A stretch of DNA of 44,574 nucleotides from Candidatus Nezhaarchaeota archaeon (lineage in GTDB: Archaea > Thermoproteota > Methanomethylicia > Nezhaarchaeales > WYZ-LMO8): assembly GCA_025059375.1 (NCBI GenBank), contig JANXDO010000001.1:1-44574 (forward strand), read 5' to 3'. The notes beneath the pieces were generated by a model, which was given only the letters and a program-made list of their open reading frames with translations, had not been told where the DNA came from and searched no databases. Every line of letters begins with the position of its first letter. Position 1 is the first letter of the stretch. Made by a program: the position numbers and the translations under genes. Positions 14,966-23,840 of this stretch are shown here, piece by piece.

Positions 14966-17320
14966 TTGGAGCTGCCATTCGAAGTCTATGAGGCAAACGT
15001 CCTTGAAGCTGACGATAATACACTATTAAAAATAAGCCTTGACTTAGGAATAGGTCTAAACATAGATGAGATGAAAGCTGTTAAAGCATACTTTAAGAGT
15101 GAGGGAAGAAACCCAACGGACGTTGAGCTCCAAACAATAGGTCAAACATGGTCAGAGCACTGCTACCATAAGACTTTCAAGGGCATCATAAAGACGATCG
15201 ACGGAAGGACGGTAGACAACATGTTCAAGACCTACATAGCCTCAGTGGTCAAGGAGCTAAACCCAGACTGGTGCCTCTCTGTCTTTGAAGATAATGCTGG
15301 CATAGTCGATTTCGCTGATGGGTACGCAATAGCTGTTAAGGTCGAGACCCACAACCATCCATCAGCGATAGAACCTTTTGGAGGAGCAGCAACGGGCATA
15401 GGAGGAGTTATAAGGGATATACTTGGAGTCTGGGCAGATCCCATAGCGAACATAGATGTTTTGTGCTTCGGTCCATTAGACTACGAGTACTCGAAGCTCC
15501 CGCCAGGCATAAAACACCCCAAGTACCTATTCAAGGGCGTTGTTGCTGGGATAGGACACTATGGAAACAACATGGGGATACCGACCGTCGCTGGAGCAAT
15601 ATGTTTTGATGAGGGCTATGTAGGTAATGTGGTTGTCTATTGTGGTTGTATTGGAATACTACCCAAGGACAAGTACATAAAAAGAATTAGGCCAGGTCAC
15701 TCCATAATCATAGCTGGAGGTAAGACGGGTCGAGATGGAATTCATGGCGTGACGTTTGCTTCAGCAGAGTTAACTGAAGAATCAGAGGAGACATCGAGGT
15801 CTGCCGTTCAAATACCAAATCCAATCGAAGAGGAGAAGTTAAGAAGGGCTATAATCAAGATAAGGGACGAAGGTTTAGGTTCCGGCATAACAGACCTTGG
15901 TGGTGGAGGATTATCCAGCGCGACGGGAGAGATGGCCAACAAGTATGGTTGTGGAGCAATAGTTGAGCTTTCAAAGGTCAAGCTCAAGGACAAAGACATG
16001 AAGCCTTGGGAGATATGGGTCTCAGAGTCCCAAGAAAGGATGTTCATAGCTTGCCCTCCCGAAAACGTCGACAAAGTACTTGAGATATTTGAAGAAGAGG
16101 ATGTAGAGGCGGTTGAGATCGGTAGATTTACTAATGATCGTAGACTCAAGGTACTCTACAAAGGCTACGTTGTGGCTGACCTATCATTAAGCTTCCTCTT
16201 CAACCCACCAAGAGCCGTTAGGATAGCTGAGGTCAAGGAAGACTTAGAAGTGGAAGTTGACTTCGAAATGCCCAGAGACCTCAATGAGATATTGCTACAA
16301 CTTTTAAAGTCGCCAAACATAGCAAGCAAGGAAGCCATCATTAGGACATATGACCATGAAGTCAAGGGGATGACATCCATAAAGCCCCTTCAAGGTTGGA
16401 GAGCAGGTCCAAATGACGCAGTAGTAATGAAGCCCTTGCCATCGTCATGGGCCGGCATAGTAGTATCATGCGGTATAAAGCCAAGCTATGGGAAGATAAG
16501 CCCTTACTGGATGGCTGCTTCAAGCATTGATGAAGCCGTAAGAAACAATGTATGCGTGGGCGGTAGGAGATGGTCACTACTCGATAACTTCACGTGGGGC
16601 AACCCCGAAAAACCGGATAGAATGGGCTCCTTACTTAAAGCTGTTGAAGCGTGTTATCATACAGCTAAAATGCTTAGAGCTCCATTCATATCAGGTAAGG
16701 ATAGCCTCTATAATGAATCTCCATTAGGCCCTGTCACTCCAACACTTCTAATAACAGCCATAGGCATAATACCGGATATTAGGAAGGCCATCACTGTTGA
16801 CCTTAAGGACCCAGGCAACCCAATATACATAGTCGGCTTAACAGGAAGAGAACTGGGCGGCTCTGAATACTATAAACTATTAAAAATAAAGGGGGGTATT
16901 GTGCCAAGGGTCCATGGTCGAGCTAAGGAAATCTTCGATAAGGTAATAGAAGCAATAGATATGGGCATGATAAGGGCTTGCCACGACCCATCAGAAGGCG
17001 GAATAGCTGTGTCCATAGCTGAGATGTGCCTAGCTTCAGGTTATGGGGCTGAAGTATATATATCCAAAGTACCGTTGAGTGAAACCATGAGGAGCGATCT
17101 AGTGCTTTTCTCAGAGTCCAATAGCAGGTTCATCGTTGAAGTGAATGCTAATAGAGAAAGTGAATTTCTAGAGTTAATGAAAGGTGTTCCTCACGCAAGA
17201 ATAGGTAGGGTCATCAAAGAACCAAGTTTAGTGCTACGTAGTCCTAGCGGTGAAGCTCTAATAGATATTGATGTTAATGTGCTTTGGAAAGCGTGGAGAG
17301 AAGCCTTGCCGCTAAGGTGA
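14966..17320 (+). CDS. purL: PurL, FGAM synthase large subunit (synthetase)
   Basis: This catalytic subunit converts FGAR, ATP and ammonia to FGAM in purine synthesis. It is the shorter PurL form (784 residues), as expected with separate PurS and PurQ. Seen are GQTWSEHCYHKTF near residue 60, the ATP/Mg-binding VKVETHNHPSAIEPFGGAATGIGG, a glycine-rich GLGSGITDLGGGGLSSATGEM, and the second AIRS-like half with ISGKDSLYNE and ACHDPSEGGIAV. The start is TTG; GGAG ends only about 2 nt before it, which is unusually close. No better start is visible nearby. Confidence 0.96.
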   Translation: MELPFEVYEANVLEADDNTLLKISLDLGIGLNIDEMKAVKAYFKSEGRNPTDVELQTIGQTWSEHCYHKTFKGIIKTIDGRTVDNMFKTYIASVVKELNPDWCLSVFEDNAGIVDFADGYAIAVKVETHNHPSAIEPFGGAATGIGGVIRDILGVWADPIANIDVLCFGPLDYEYSKLPPGIKHPKYLFKGVVAGIGHYGNNMGIPTVAGAICFDEGYVGNVVVYCGCIGILPKDKYIKRIRPGHSIIIAGGKTGRDGIHGVTFASAELTEESEETSRSAVQIPNPIEEEKLRRAIIKIRDEGLGSGITDLGGGGLSSATGEMANKYGCGAIVELSKVKLKDKDMKPWEIWVSESQERMFIACPPENVDKVLEIFEEEDVEAVEIGRFTNDRRLKVLYKGYVVADLSLSFLFNPPRAVRIAEVKEDLEVEVDFEMPRDLNEILLQLLKSPNIASKEAIIRTYDHEVKGMTSIKPLQGWRAGPNDAVVMKPLPSSWAGIVVSCGIKPSYGKISPYWMAASSIDEAVRNNVCVGGRRWSLLDNFTWGNPEKPDRMGSLLKAVEACYHTAKMLRAPFISGKDSLYNESPLGPVTPTLLITAIGIIPDIRKAITVDLKDPGNPIYIVGLTGRELGGSEYYKLLKIKGGIVPRVHGRAKEIFDKVIEAIDMGMIRACHDPSEGGIAVSIAEMCLASGYGAEVYISKVPLSETMRSDLVLFSESNSRFIVEVNANRESEFLELMKGVPHARIGRVIKEPSLVLRSPSGEALIDIDVNVLWKAWREALPLR

Positions 17321-17327
17321 CCTCTTT

Positions 17328-18122
17328 ATGACTAGTGTAAAGGCCTGCGTATTAAGGGTTGGTGGCACCAATTGCGACATGGAAACAAAAATAGCTCTTG
17401 AAGACCTAGGCTTAAGCACAGACATTATCCACATGAACCAGTTACTTAAGGGGCGCAAGAGACTTGAAGACTATCACCTCCTAGTGATTCCAGGGGGATT
17501 TTCCTATGGAGACTATGTTAGGGCTGGAGCAATATGGGGGAAGAAGCTAGCATCAAAGCTTAGGAAGGATCTTGAAGTCTTCATAGAGGAGGACAAGGCA
17601 GTTGTGGGTATATGTAATGGCTTCCAAGTACTGGTCGAGTCAGGAATATTACCTAACTCTAATGGTTTAAGTGATTACCCTAAAATTACACTCACGACAA
17701 ACGTTTCCGCTAGATATGAGTGTAGGTGGACGTACATCAAGTATCACTCCTCCTGCAAGCTCCTTTCAAAATTAAAGGACGGGACGGTACTGCGAATACC
17801 CGTAGGTCATGCTGAGGGTAGGTTCATGGCTCCAAAAGAGGTCGTAGACTATCTTGTGAAGAGTAACCTCATAACGTTCACATATTGTAAACCGGATGGC
17901 TCACCAGCAAATGGTGAATACCCGTATAACCCTAATGGCTCAATACTTGACATAGCCGGGATCTGCAATTTAAGGGGGAACGTAATGGGAATGATGCCTC
18001 ATCCTGAAAGAGCCTATTTCGGATGGCAGATGCTAGACTGGACTCGTAATAGTGAACCACCACAATATGGTGACGGTAGGCTGATACTTGAATCGATAGT
18101 CGAATACGTCAAGAAACTTTAG
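17328..18122 (+). CDS. purQ: PurQ, FGAM synthase glutaminase subunit
   Basis: This class I glutamine amidotransferase supplies ammonia to PurL. The nucleophile cysteine is in GICNGFQVL, the catalytic histidine and glutamate in MMPHPERAYF, and the oxyanion region is VIPGGFSYGDYVRAG. The 264 residues include the insertion expected for archaeal PurQ. It starts 7 bp after purL and is last in the purine operon. The 75 bp beyond it, before the convergent desulfurase, hold a repeated GCAACTTA but no gene. Confidence 0.96.
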   Translation: MTSVKACVLRVGGTNCDMETKIALEDLGLSTDIIHMNQLLKGRKRLEDYHLLVIPGGFSYGDYVRAGAIWGKKLASKLRKDLEVFIEEDKAVVGICNGFQVLVESGILPNSNGLSDYPKITLTTNVSARYECRWTYIKYHSSCKLLSKLKDGTVLRIPVGHAEGRFMAPKEVVDYLVKSNLITFTYCKPDGSPANGEYPYNPNGSILDIAGICNLRGNVMGMMPHPERAYFGWQMLDWTRNSEPPQYGDGRLILESIVEYVKKL

Positions 18123-18197
18123 CAGCCCCCATGCATACCATAATTGACTAATGCAACTTAGCAGTCTACTTTAATGTTGCAACTTAAGTTACTCTCA

Positions 18198-19397
18198 TTA
18201 GCCCTTGATAAGCTTAATAACCTCTTCTAGGATGCTCACAAACCTCACAACCTCATCCATAGTGTTGTAAAGATAGAGAGATGCTCGCACAACACCAAGC
18301 TTTTCGCCAAGCACGTCTCGAATCAAGGGAATAGCACAATGGAAACCAGCTCTAACACATACGTTTAAGTTACCTAACGCTAGTGCTACGTCCTCCGCTT
18401 TAACACCATCAACGACAAAAGATACTATGCCTGATTGAAGCTCCTTTGGTCCCAAAACCCTGACGTGGGGTACACCGGACAAGAGACTCTTTAACCTTCG
18501 AGCCAACGTAATCTCATGCCTCATTATATTCTCAAGGCCTAGTTTGGATAGATACTCTATGGCAGCCCCTAGCCCTATGACATCACTTATGGGAGGGGTT
18601 CCAGCCTCAAAGACGTGAGGCTTTTTGACAAGCTTGTAATCATTTATTGAGACATCCACCACTATTCCACCACCAACTTCGAGGGCATCAAGCTCAACGT
18701 CGTCCTTGACGTAGAGAACGCCAACACCTGGTGGACCGCACATCTTATGTGCTGAGAAGGCTAGAAAGTCACATCCTAACTTCTTAACGTCTATAGGCAT
18801 GTGGGGGGCTGATTGAGCAGCATCGACCAGCAACAATGCTCCATGCTCCTTAGCTATCTTAGCTACCCCATCAATTGGGGCGATGGTTCCAAGAACGTTA
18901 GATATGTGTGCAATAGAGACAACCCTAGTGTTATCATCAATTAATCGCTCAAATTCTTCAAGTGATAGTGAGCCATCGCTATTAGGCTTAACAACCCTAA
19001 CTTCGAGGTTATGGATCCTGCTGACCTTAATCCAAGGTAGCATGTTTGAGTGGTGCTCTAGAGCTGTTATGACAATGTTATCACCTTTACGCCAATTAAT
19101 CCCCATGGATACTATGTTTATGGCCTCTGTAGTATTTTTGACGAAGGCAACCTCATCATCCTTCGCGCCTATAAACCTAGCAACCTTTTTTCTAACTTCT
19201 TCATACATGCTTGTTGCCTGCTGAGCAATAGGGTATGTCGCTCTCCCAACATTAGCTCTACACTCTAGAAGGTATAGGTTCATGGCCTCAACAACCTGTC
19301 TTGGGGTTAACGATGTCGCAGCATTATCGAAGTATATTATGTTCTTAGCAAGCAGTGGAAAGTCCTTCCTAACCTCATTAACGTCGTAGCCCACCAT
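18198..19397 (-). CDS. SufS-type cysteine desulfurase
   Basis: This PLP enzyme releases sulfur from cysteine as a persulfide for Fe-S clusters or thio-modification. Group II (SufS/CsdA) features are visible in 399 residues: YFDNAATSLTP, TALEHHSNMLPW, VDAAQSAPHMPIDV, the PLP lysine K218 in SAHKMCGPPG, and the catalytic C354 in RAGFHCAIPL. Most family members have RxGHHCA, so phenylalanine replaces the first histidine. The ATG overlaps a hypothetical early start of the divergent HTH-CBS gene. It neighbours SepCysS, ThiI and thioredoxin reductase, forming a sulfur-handling block. Confidence 0.9.
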   Translation of the reverse strand: MVGYDVNEVRKDFPLLAKNIIYFDNAATSLTPRQVVEAMNLYLLECRANVGRATYPIAQQATSMYEEVRKKVARFIGAKDDEVAFVKNTTEAINIVSMGINWRKGDNIVITALEHHSNMLPWIKVSRIHNLEVRVVKPNSDGSLSLEEFERLIDDNTRVVSIAHISNVLGTIAPIDGVAKIAKEHGALLLVDAAQSAPHMPIDVKKLGCDFLAFSAHKMCGPPGVGVLYVKDDVELDALEVGGGIVVDVSINDYKLVKKPHVFEAGTPPISDVIGLGAAIEYLSKLGLENIMRHEITLARRLKSLLSGVPHVRVLGPKELQSGIVSFVVDGVKAEDVALALGNLNVCVRAGFHCAIPLIRDVLGEKLGVVRASLYLYNTMDEVVRFVSILEEVIKLIKG

Positions 19398-19473
19398 GCC
19401 CTCTCAAAAGGAAATTTCATTAACACAGCTACTATTATTTACGCTAGAAGCCCTCTCAGCTAGGTCGCAGGAC

Positions 19474-20058
19474 ATGAGCCTCCCGACACCTGAAGAGCTT
19501 AGAAGATTAAGGCTCATGGCTGGCTTGACGCAGAAGGAGCTAGCTGAAAGAGCTCGTGTAAGCCAGTCACTCATAGCTAGAATCGAATCCGGGACTGTTG
19601 ATCCTAGACTCTCAACACTGAGGAAGATAATGCAGGCCTTAATACCCTCGATTGGAGGGCTAAGAGCGGAGCAAGTAATGCACAGCCCCGTGATATGGGT
19701 TGAAGCCGATGAACCAGTTAAGAATGCCGTTGAGCTTATGGAGAAGTACGGTATATCACAAATACCAGTCTTGAAGGGTGGGAATGTTGTGGGAACAGTT
19801 CACGAGTCTACACTGTTAAGACACTTCTTAAAGACAAAGAACCCTGTCTCAATTTTTACTAAGCCTGTCCATGAGATCATGGACGAAGCTCTACCAATAA
19901 TCTCATCTTCAACGTCAATAAGTGATGTAATTGCATTACTTACTGGAGATAAACCAGCAGTACTAGTCATGGAGGGAGGTAAGCTTTTAGGGATCATAAC
20001 GAAGATAGACATAATATCTGCTATTAAGCCAAAGAGTAGGGGTACTCATGAGGCTTAG
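19474..20058 (+). CDS. HTH-XRE regulator with paired CBS domains
   Basis: The protein starts with a lambda-repressor-like helix-turn-helix (PTPEELRRLRLMAGLTQKELAERARVSQSLIARIE) followed by two CBS motifs (about 60-185). It resembles archaeal transcription regulators that sense adenosyl ligands such as AMP or SAM. I chose ATG 19474 (194 residues), where the conserved domain begins. An ATG at 19396 would add 26 atypical residues and overlap the divergent desulfurase start. Its stop overlaps the SepCysS start by 11 bp, so it probably heads the SepCysS-ThiI operon and may control it. An AT-rich TTATTTA near 19431 could be its promoter. Confidence 0.85.
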   Translation: MSLPTPEELRRLRLMAGLTQKELAERARVSQSLIARIESGTVDPRLSTLRKIMQALIPSIGGLRAEQVMHSPVIWVEADEPVKNAVELMEKYGISQIPVLKGGNVVGTVHESTLLRHFLKTKNPVSIFTKPVHEIMDEALPIISSSTSISDVIALLTGDKPAVLVMEGGKLLGIITKIDIISAIKPKSRGTHEA

Positions 20059-21253
20059 CAAGGATAAGTTGAGGAAGTACCTGAACATTAGGAGGGAGTT
20101 CTCTGAATCTAACTATATAAACATTAACCCCATACAACGCGGAGGTGTACTAAGTAAGGAAGCTAGATTGGCACTGCTTGAGTGGGGTGATGGCTACTCA
20201 GTATGTGACTTCTGTCCCCCAAAGATGGCTAGGCTCGATAAGATTACGAATCCACCCATAAGTGACTTTTACCAAGACCTCGCCACCTTTATAGGCATGG
20301 ATGAAGCACGGGTTGTAACTAGGTGCAGAGAAGCTAAGCTAATAACATTCATGATGCTTAGAGAACCAGGAGGCTACGTAATTCTAGACAGCTTAGCACA
20401 TTACAGCAGCTATCTGGCAGCTGAGTTTGCAGGTCTACGAGTAAAGGAGGTTCCAAACTCTGGTTATCCAGAGTTTAAAGTCAATGTTGACGCATACCTC
20501 TCGAAGATAGAGGAGGTGATTAAAGAGACAGGTAAACCGCCATCGCTGGCTCTCGTGACTCATGTTGACCATCAATATGGAAATTTAGTTGATGTCACCA
20601 AGGTTGCTAAGATATGCCATGAGTACGGTGTGCCAGTTGTACTTAATGCAGCATACACAGCTGGTGTAAGTCCAGTTAACGGTAAAGAGCTCGGAGTTGA
20701 TGTGATAGTAAGTAGTGGTCATAAGAGTTGGGCTGCATGTGCTCCCACAGGTATCTTGGCTATGACGAGCGAGATGGCCAAGAAGATACTAAGGCCATCA
20801 AGTATTGAGGGGGACGTAACGAAGAAGAGGTTCGTGGTGAAAGAGCTAGCTTTACTAGGCTGCACCGTGATGGGTGCACCACTAATGACCCTCATGGCCT
20901 CCTTCCCATACGTTGTTGAAAGGGTTGAGAGGTGGAGTGAGGAGGTGGAGAAGGCTCGCTACGTTGTCAGAGAGCTTGAGAGGATAGATGGATTCAGACA
21001 GCTTGGCGAGAAACCAAAGATGCATACATTGATCCACATGGAGTCCACTAGCTTCCATAAAGTCTCACTGAAGCATAAGCGTAGAGGCTTCTTCCTGCAT
21101 GATGAATTGAAAACTAGAGGAATAGTGGGGATTCAACCAGGCTTAACAAAACACTTTAAATTCAACGTCTACGGCTTATCTTGGAGCCAGATCGAGTACC
21201 TTGTCAGGAGCTTCCATGAGATAGCTAGAAAGTACGAGGTCGAAATTAAGTAA
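20048..21253 (+). CDS. pscS: SepCysS, Sep-tRNA:Cys-tRNA synthase
   Basis: This PLP enzyme converts O-phosphoseryl-tRNA(Cys) to cysteinyl-tRNA(Cys), the second step of tRNA-dependent cysteine synthesis. Family features in 401 residues are INPIQRGGVL, WGDGYSVCDFC with C53 and C56, the PLP lysine K226 in SSGHKSWAAC with C231, and THVDHQYGN. The pathway is known from methanogens, Archaeoglobus and several uncultured archaeal lineages, so it is a useful lineage marker. The SepRS partner is not in this window. It overlaps the HTH-CBS gene upstream and the ThiI gene downstream by 1 bp. Confidence 0.96.
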   Translation: MRLSKDKLRKYLNIRREFSESNYININPIQRGGVLSKEARLALLEWGDGYSVCDFCPPKMARLDKITNPPISDFYQDLATFIGMDEARVVTRCREAKLITFMMLREPGGYVILDSLAHYSSYLAAEFAGLRVKEVPNSGYPEFKVNVDAYLSKIEEVIKETGKPPSLALVTHVDHQYGNLVDVTKVAKICHEYGVPVVLNAAYTAGVSPVNGKELGVDVIVSSGHKSWAACAPTGILAMTSEMAKKILRPSSIEGDVTKKRFVVKELALLGCTVMGAPLMTLMASFPYVVERVERWSEEVEKARYVVRELERIDGFRQLGEKPKMHTLIHMESTSFHKVSLKHKRRGFFLHDELKTRGIVGIQPGLTKHFKFNVYGLSWSQIEYLVRSFHEIARKYEVEIK

Positions 21254-22434
21254 TGAACTTGAGGTTTGATACCGTAATAGTTAGACATGGAGCTGAGATT
21301 GGGGTCAAAAGCTCAATTACGAGATTAAGGTACTATAAGCTCCTTATGAAGAGTATAGTCGCCAAGATCAAAACCGAAGGCCTCAGTATTGATGGTATAG
21401 ATAGGAGATCTGGAAGAATATACATTAAGACCATCATGCCAGAAAGAGTTGCTGAAGCTCTATCTAAGGTCTTCGGGATATCTTCCACTTCACCGGCCAC
21501 CTCATGTAAGGCTGATTTAGATAGCATAGCTGATGTTGCGGTCAAATTAGCTGAAATGAGGGGGGAGAAGGGGGTGAAGTTTGCTGTTCAATGTAGGAGG
21601 GTCGGTCAACATCCATTCACTAGCATCGATGTGTGTAAATATGTGGGTGCTAAGGTGCTTGAAGCGAGGAGAAGTGATGGGTGGCGAGTCGACCTCAAGA
21701 AGCCTGATTACAAGATATACGTCGAAATAAGAGACCAAGATGCTTTCCTGTATACGGACATCGTAAGGGGTGTTGGAGGCCTCCCTCAAGGCTCTCAAAA
21801 AGGTTTACTATGCTTACTGAGTAGTGGCATCGATTCTCCAGTAGCTTCATGGCTAGTTATGAAGAGGGGGTGCACAGTTACACTAATACACTTCAACTTA
21901 CAACCTTTTTCAGGCGAAGAGACGCTTAAGAAGGTTGTTGACTTGGCAAAGTGCTTGGCGAGCTGGTCACCAGCATACAAAGTTAAGCTCCTTATGGTCC
22001 CCTTCGGCAAAATACTGGAAGAGATTGTTGAGAAGCATCCTCGAAAGCTTACGTGCATCTTATGCAAGAGGATGATGTTAAGGATATCAGAGAGGATCGC
22101 TCTTAAAAGGGGACTAATGGGAATTGTAACGGGAGACTCCATTGGTGAGCAGGCCAGCCAAACGCTGGAGAACATGGCTGTAATAAGCGAGGCCGTCAAA
22201 AGACTGCCGATTTATAGACCACTACTAGGCTTCGATAAGCCTGAGACAGAGAAAATAGCTAGAGAGATAGGGACCTACGACATCTCAGCTAGACCTGACG
22301 AGGGGTGCAAGGCGTCTCCTCCAAGACCATCAATATCAGCTAAACTAGATGAGGTCCTTGAGGTTGAAAGGACTTTAAATGTTGATGAGCTGATTGAAGA
22401 CGCTGCACATAGGGTCGTGGAACTAAAGGTTTAA
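21253..22434 (+). CDS. thiI: ThiI-type tRNA 4-thiouridine synthetase (methanogen type)
   Basis: The enzyme thiolates U8 of tRNA and may also feed thiamine synthesis. The 393 residues hold a ferredoxin-like/THUMP N-terminal half (about 1-170) and a PP-loop domain with LLSSGIDSP (188-196). There is no rhodanese domain. C268 and C271 (TCILC) and C352 (EGCKASPP) correspond to the cysteines of the methanogen enzyme that carry an Fe-S cluster and use sulfide as sulfur source. Coupling to SepCysS, which also needs a reduced sulfur donor, suggests a shared sulfur supply. It ends 4 bp inside the convergent thioredoxin reductase gene. Confidence 0.94.
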   Translation: MNLRFDTVIVRHGAEIGVKSSITRLRYYKLLMKSIVAKIKTEGLSIDGIDRRSGRIYIKTIMPERVAEALSKVFGISSTSPATSCKADLDSIADVAVKLAEMRGEKGVKFAVQCRRVGQHPFTSIDVCKYVGAKVLEARRSDGWRVDLKKPDYKIYVEIRDQDAFLYTDIVRGVGGLPQGSQKGLLCLLSSGIDSPVASWLVMKRGCTVTLIHFNLQPFSGEETLKKVVDLAKCLASWSPAYKVKLLMVPFGKILEEIVEKHPRKLTCILCKRMMLRISERIALKRGLMGIVTGDSIGEQASQTLENMAVISEAVKRLPIYRPLLGFDKPETEKIAREIGTYDISARPDEGCKASPPRPSISAKLDEVLEVERTLNVDELIEDAAHRVVELKV

Positions 22435-23369
22435 GATCTCAAAGCTTTAAGGTACTCGTAAGCCGACAGAGCAGCCTTAGCCCCCTCACCCGCAGCTATC
22501 ACAATTTGCTTATAAGGTATCGTAGTAGCATCACCAGCAGCAAAAACACCTCTTCTGGAGGTCCTGCAAAGAGGATCTACGATTATCTGTCCTTGTTCGT
22601 CAAGCTCCACAAACCCCCTGAGGAAGTTGCTGTTAACTCTCCTTCCAACCTCCACGAACACCGCGCTAACATTTATCTGCTCTTCCACTCCGCTAGTAAC
22701 GTCCCTTATTTTAATCCACTCAACCGAGCTTCTTCCACCAATCTCCACTGGAACCTTGTTAAGTTTCTTTATGATGTTGCTTCTCTCATTAACCTTATCA
22801 ACTAATGCCTTGGCAGCTCTAAACTCACCTCTTCTGTGTATAAGGTATGTGGTCTTAGTTAAGGAGCTTAAGTAAAGGGCTGCATCGAGGGCGGAGTTAC
22901 CACCACCTATCACAGCTACATCCTTACCCTTAAATAGAGGGCCATCACATGTAGCACAGTAAGATACTCCTCTCCCCCTAAACTCTTCCTCACCCTTAAT
23001 GCCCATCTTGCTCGGCTCAGCACCAATGGCCAAGATCAAAGCTTTACACCTGAAGTCGCCACTCCAAGAAGTCTTTACCATGAATACATCTCCATGCTGC
23101 TCCACACTTACAACCTCGTCGTTTAATATCCTAACGCCCAGAGCCTCAACCTGCTCAACAAGCTTACTCATTAATTCAAAGCCCGTAATGTGTTTGAAGC
23201 CGGGATAATTCTCAACAAGTGAACTCTCAGCAGCTTGACCACCAATAACCTTCCCTATAACGTAAATACTCAAGCCACTTCTAGCACAATATAAAGCAGC
23301 AGTTAACCCGGCAGGTCCAGCACCAACAATAATTACATCAAGAACACGGTTCGCCAACACCACCACCAC
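22431..23369 (-). CDS. thioredoxin reductase (TrxB-like)
   Basis: This flavoprotein disulfide reductase shows the FAD-binding GAGPAGLTAALY near the N terminus, the redox pair C138-A-T-C141 in SYCATCDGP, the second dinucleotide fold IGGGNSALDAALY, and the C-terminal FAD motif FAAGDATTIPYKQ. The reductant could be NADPH, NADH or F420H2, because the archaeal family includes all of these; the HRRGEFRA stretch after the second fold is suggestive of NADPH but not decisive. The start is ambiguous among four consecutive GTG codons and a TTG (23357-23369), since GGTG repeats precede several of them. It is convergent with thiI. Confidence 0.9.
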   Translation of the reverse strand: MVVVLANRVLDVIIVGAGPAGLTAALYCARSGLSIYVIGKVIGGQAAESSLVENYPGFKHITGFELMSKLVEQVEALGVRILNDEVVSVEQHGDVFMVKTSWSGDFRCKALILAIGAEPSKMGIKGEEEFRGRGVSYCATCDGPLFKGKDVAVIGGGNSALDAALYLSSLTKTTYLIHRRGEFRAAKALVDKVNERSNIIKKLNKVPVEIGGRSSVEWIKIRDVTSGVEEQINVSAVFVEVGRRVNSNFLRGFVELDEQGQIIVDPLCRTSRRGVFAAGDATTIPYKQIVIAAGEGAKAALSAYEYLKALRS

Positions 23370-23451
23370 GGGTTAAGATTCGGTTTAGCAAACACTTACA
23401 TATGTAACAGATAGAAAAGTAGTACGCGCTGCTTCGCGGAGGTGGTGAAGC

Positions 23452-23679
23452 TTGATAACAGCTTACATTTTACTAAAGACAGTCATAGCTAAAGAACATG
23501 AAGTAGCGCAAGCTATACAAAGAGTAAAGGGGATAATTGAGGTTAAAGTAGTGTTTGGAGAGTACGATGTAGTGGCAAAAGCCCAGGTGGGAAACGTAAA
23601 GGAGCTCGACGACATAGTTACAGCGATAAGAAAAATCAATGGTGTTGCAGTAACATCAACTCTCATAGCGCCGGATTAA
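23452..23679 (+). CDS. stand-alone Lrp/AsnC ligand-binding (RAM) domain protein
   Basis: The 75 residues form a single RAM/AsnC C-terminal domain (AYILLKTVIAKEHEVAQAIQRVKG, then VVFGEYDVVAKAQ), without the helix-turn-helix part. Such small proteins are common in archaea. They may bind amino acids and form oligomers with full-length Lrp regulators, or act alone. The start is TTG with a near-perfect ribosome binding site, GGAGGTGGTGA, ending about 3 nt upstream, so initiation here is convincing. It is divergent from the thioredoxin reductase gene and is followed by tRNA-Leu. Confidence 0.88.
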   Translation: MITAYILLKTVIAKEHEVAQAIQRVKGIIEVKVVFGEYDVVAKAQVGNVKELDDIVTAIRKINGVAVTSTLIAPD

Positions 23680-23724
23680 GAACACCTTTAAATTGCTCTC
23701 TGAACACATCATAGGATGGATTAT

Positions 23725-23840
23725 GCGGGGGTGCCCGAGCTAGGTCAAAGGGGCGGGACTCAAGACTAACCCGCGTATTAAGCTGGTGAGTCATCCCGTG
23801 GCGTAGGCCTTCGTGGGTTCAAGTCCCACCCCCCGCACCA
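23725..23840 (+). tRNA. tRNA-Leu (CAA) with 28-nt intron
   Basis: This is a type II tRNA. Acceptor GCGGGGG pairs with CCCCCGC (23830-23836), the discriminator is A23837, and CCA is encoded at 23838-23840. The anticodon stem is CGGGA (23754-23758) with TCCCG (23794-23798), and the anticodon CAA is at 23761-23763. The intron is 28 nt (23765-23792). Its bulge-helix-bulge is canonical: central helix CTCA (23759-23762) with TGAG (23787-23790), and bulges 23763-23765 and 23791-23793. A TATA-like TTTAAATT lies about 35 bp upstream. Confidence 0.96.
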
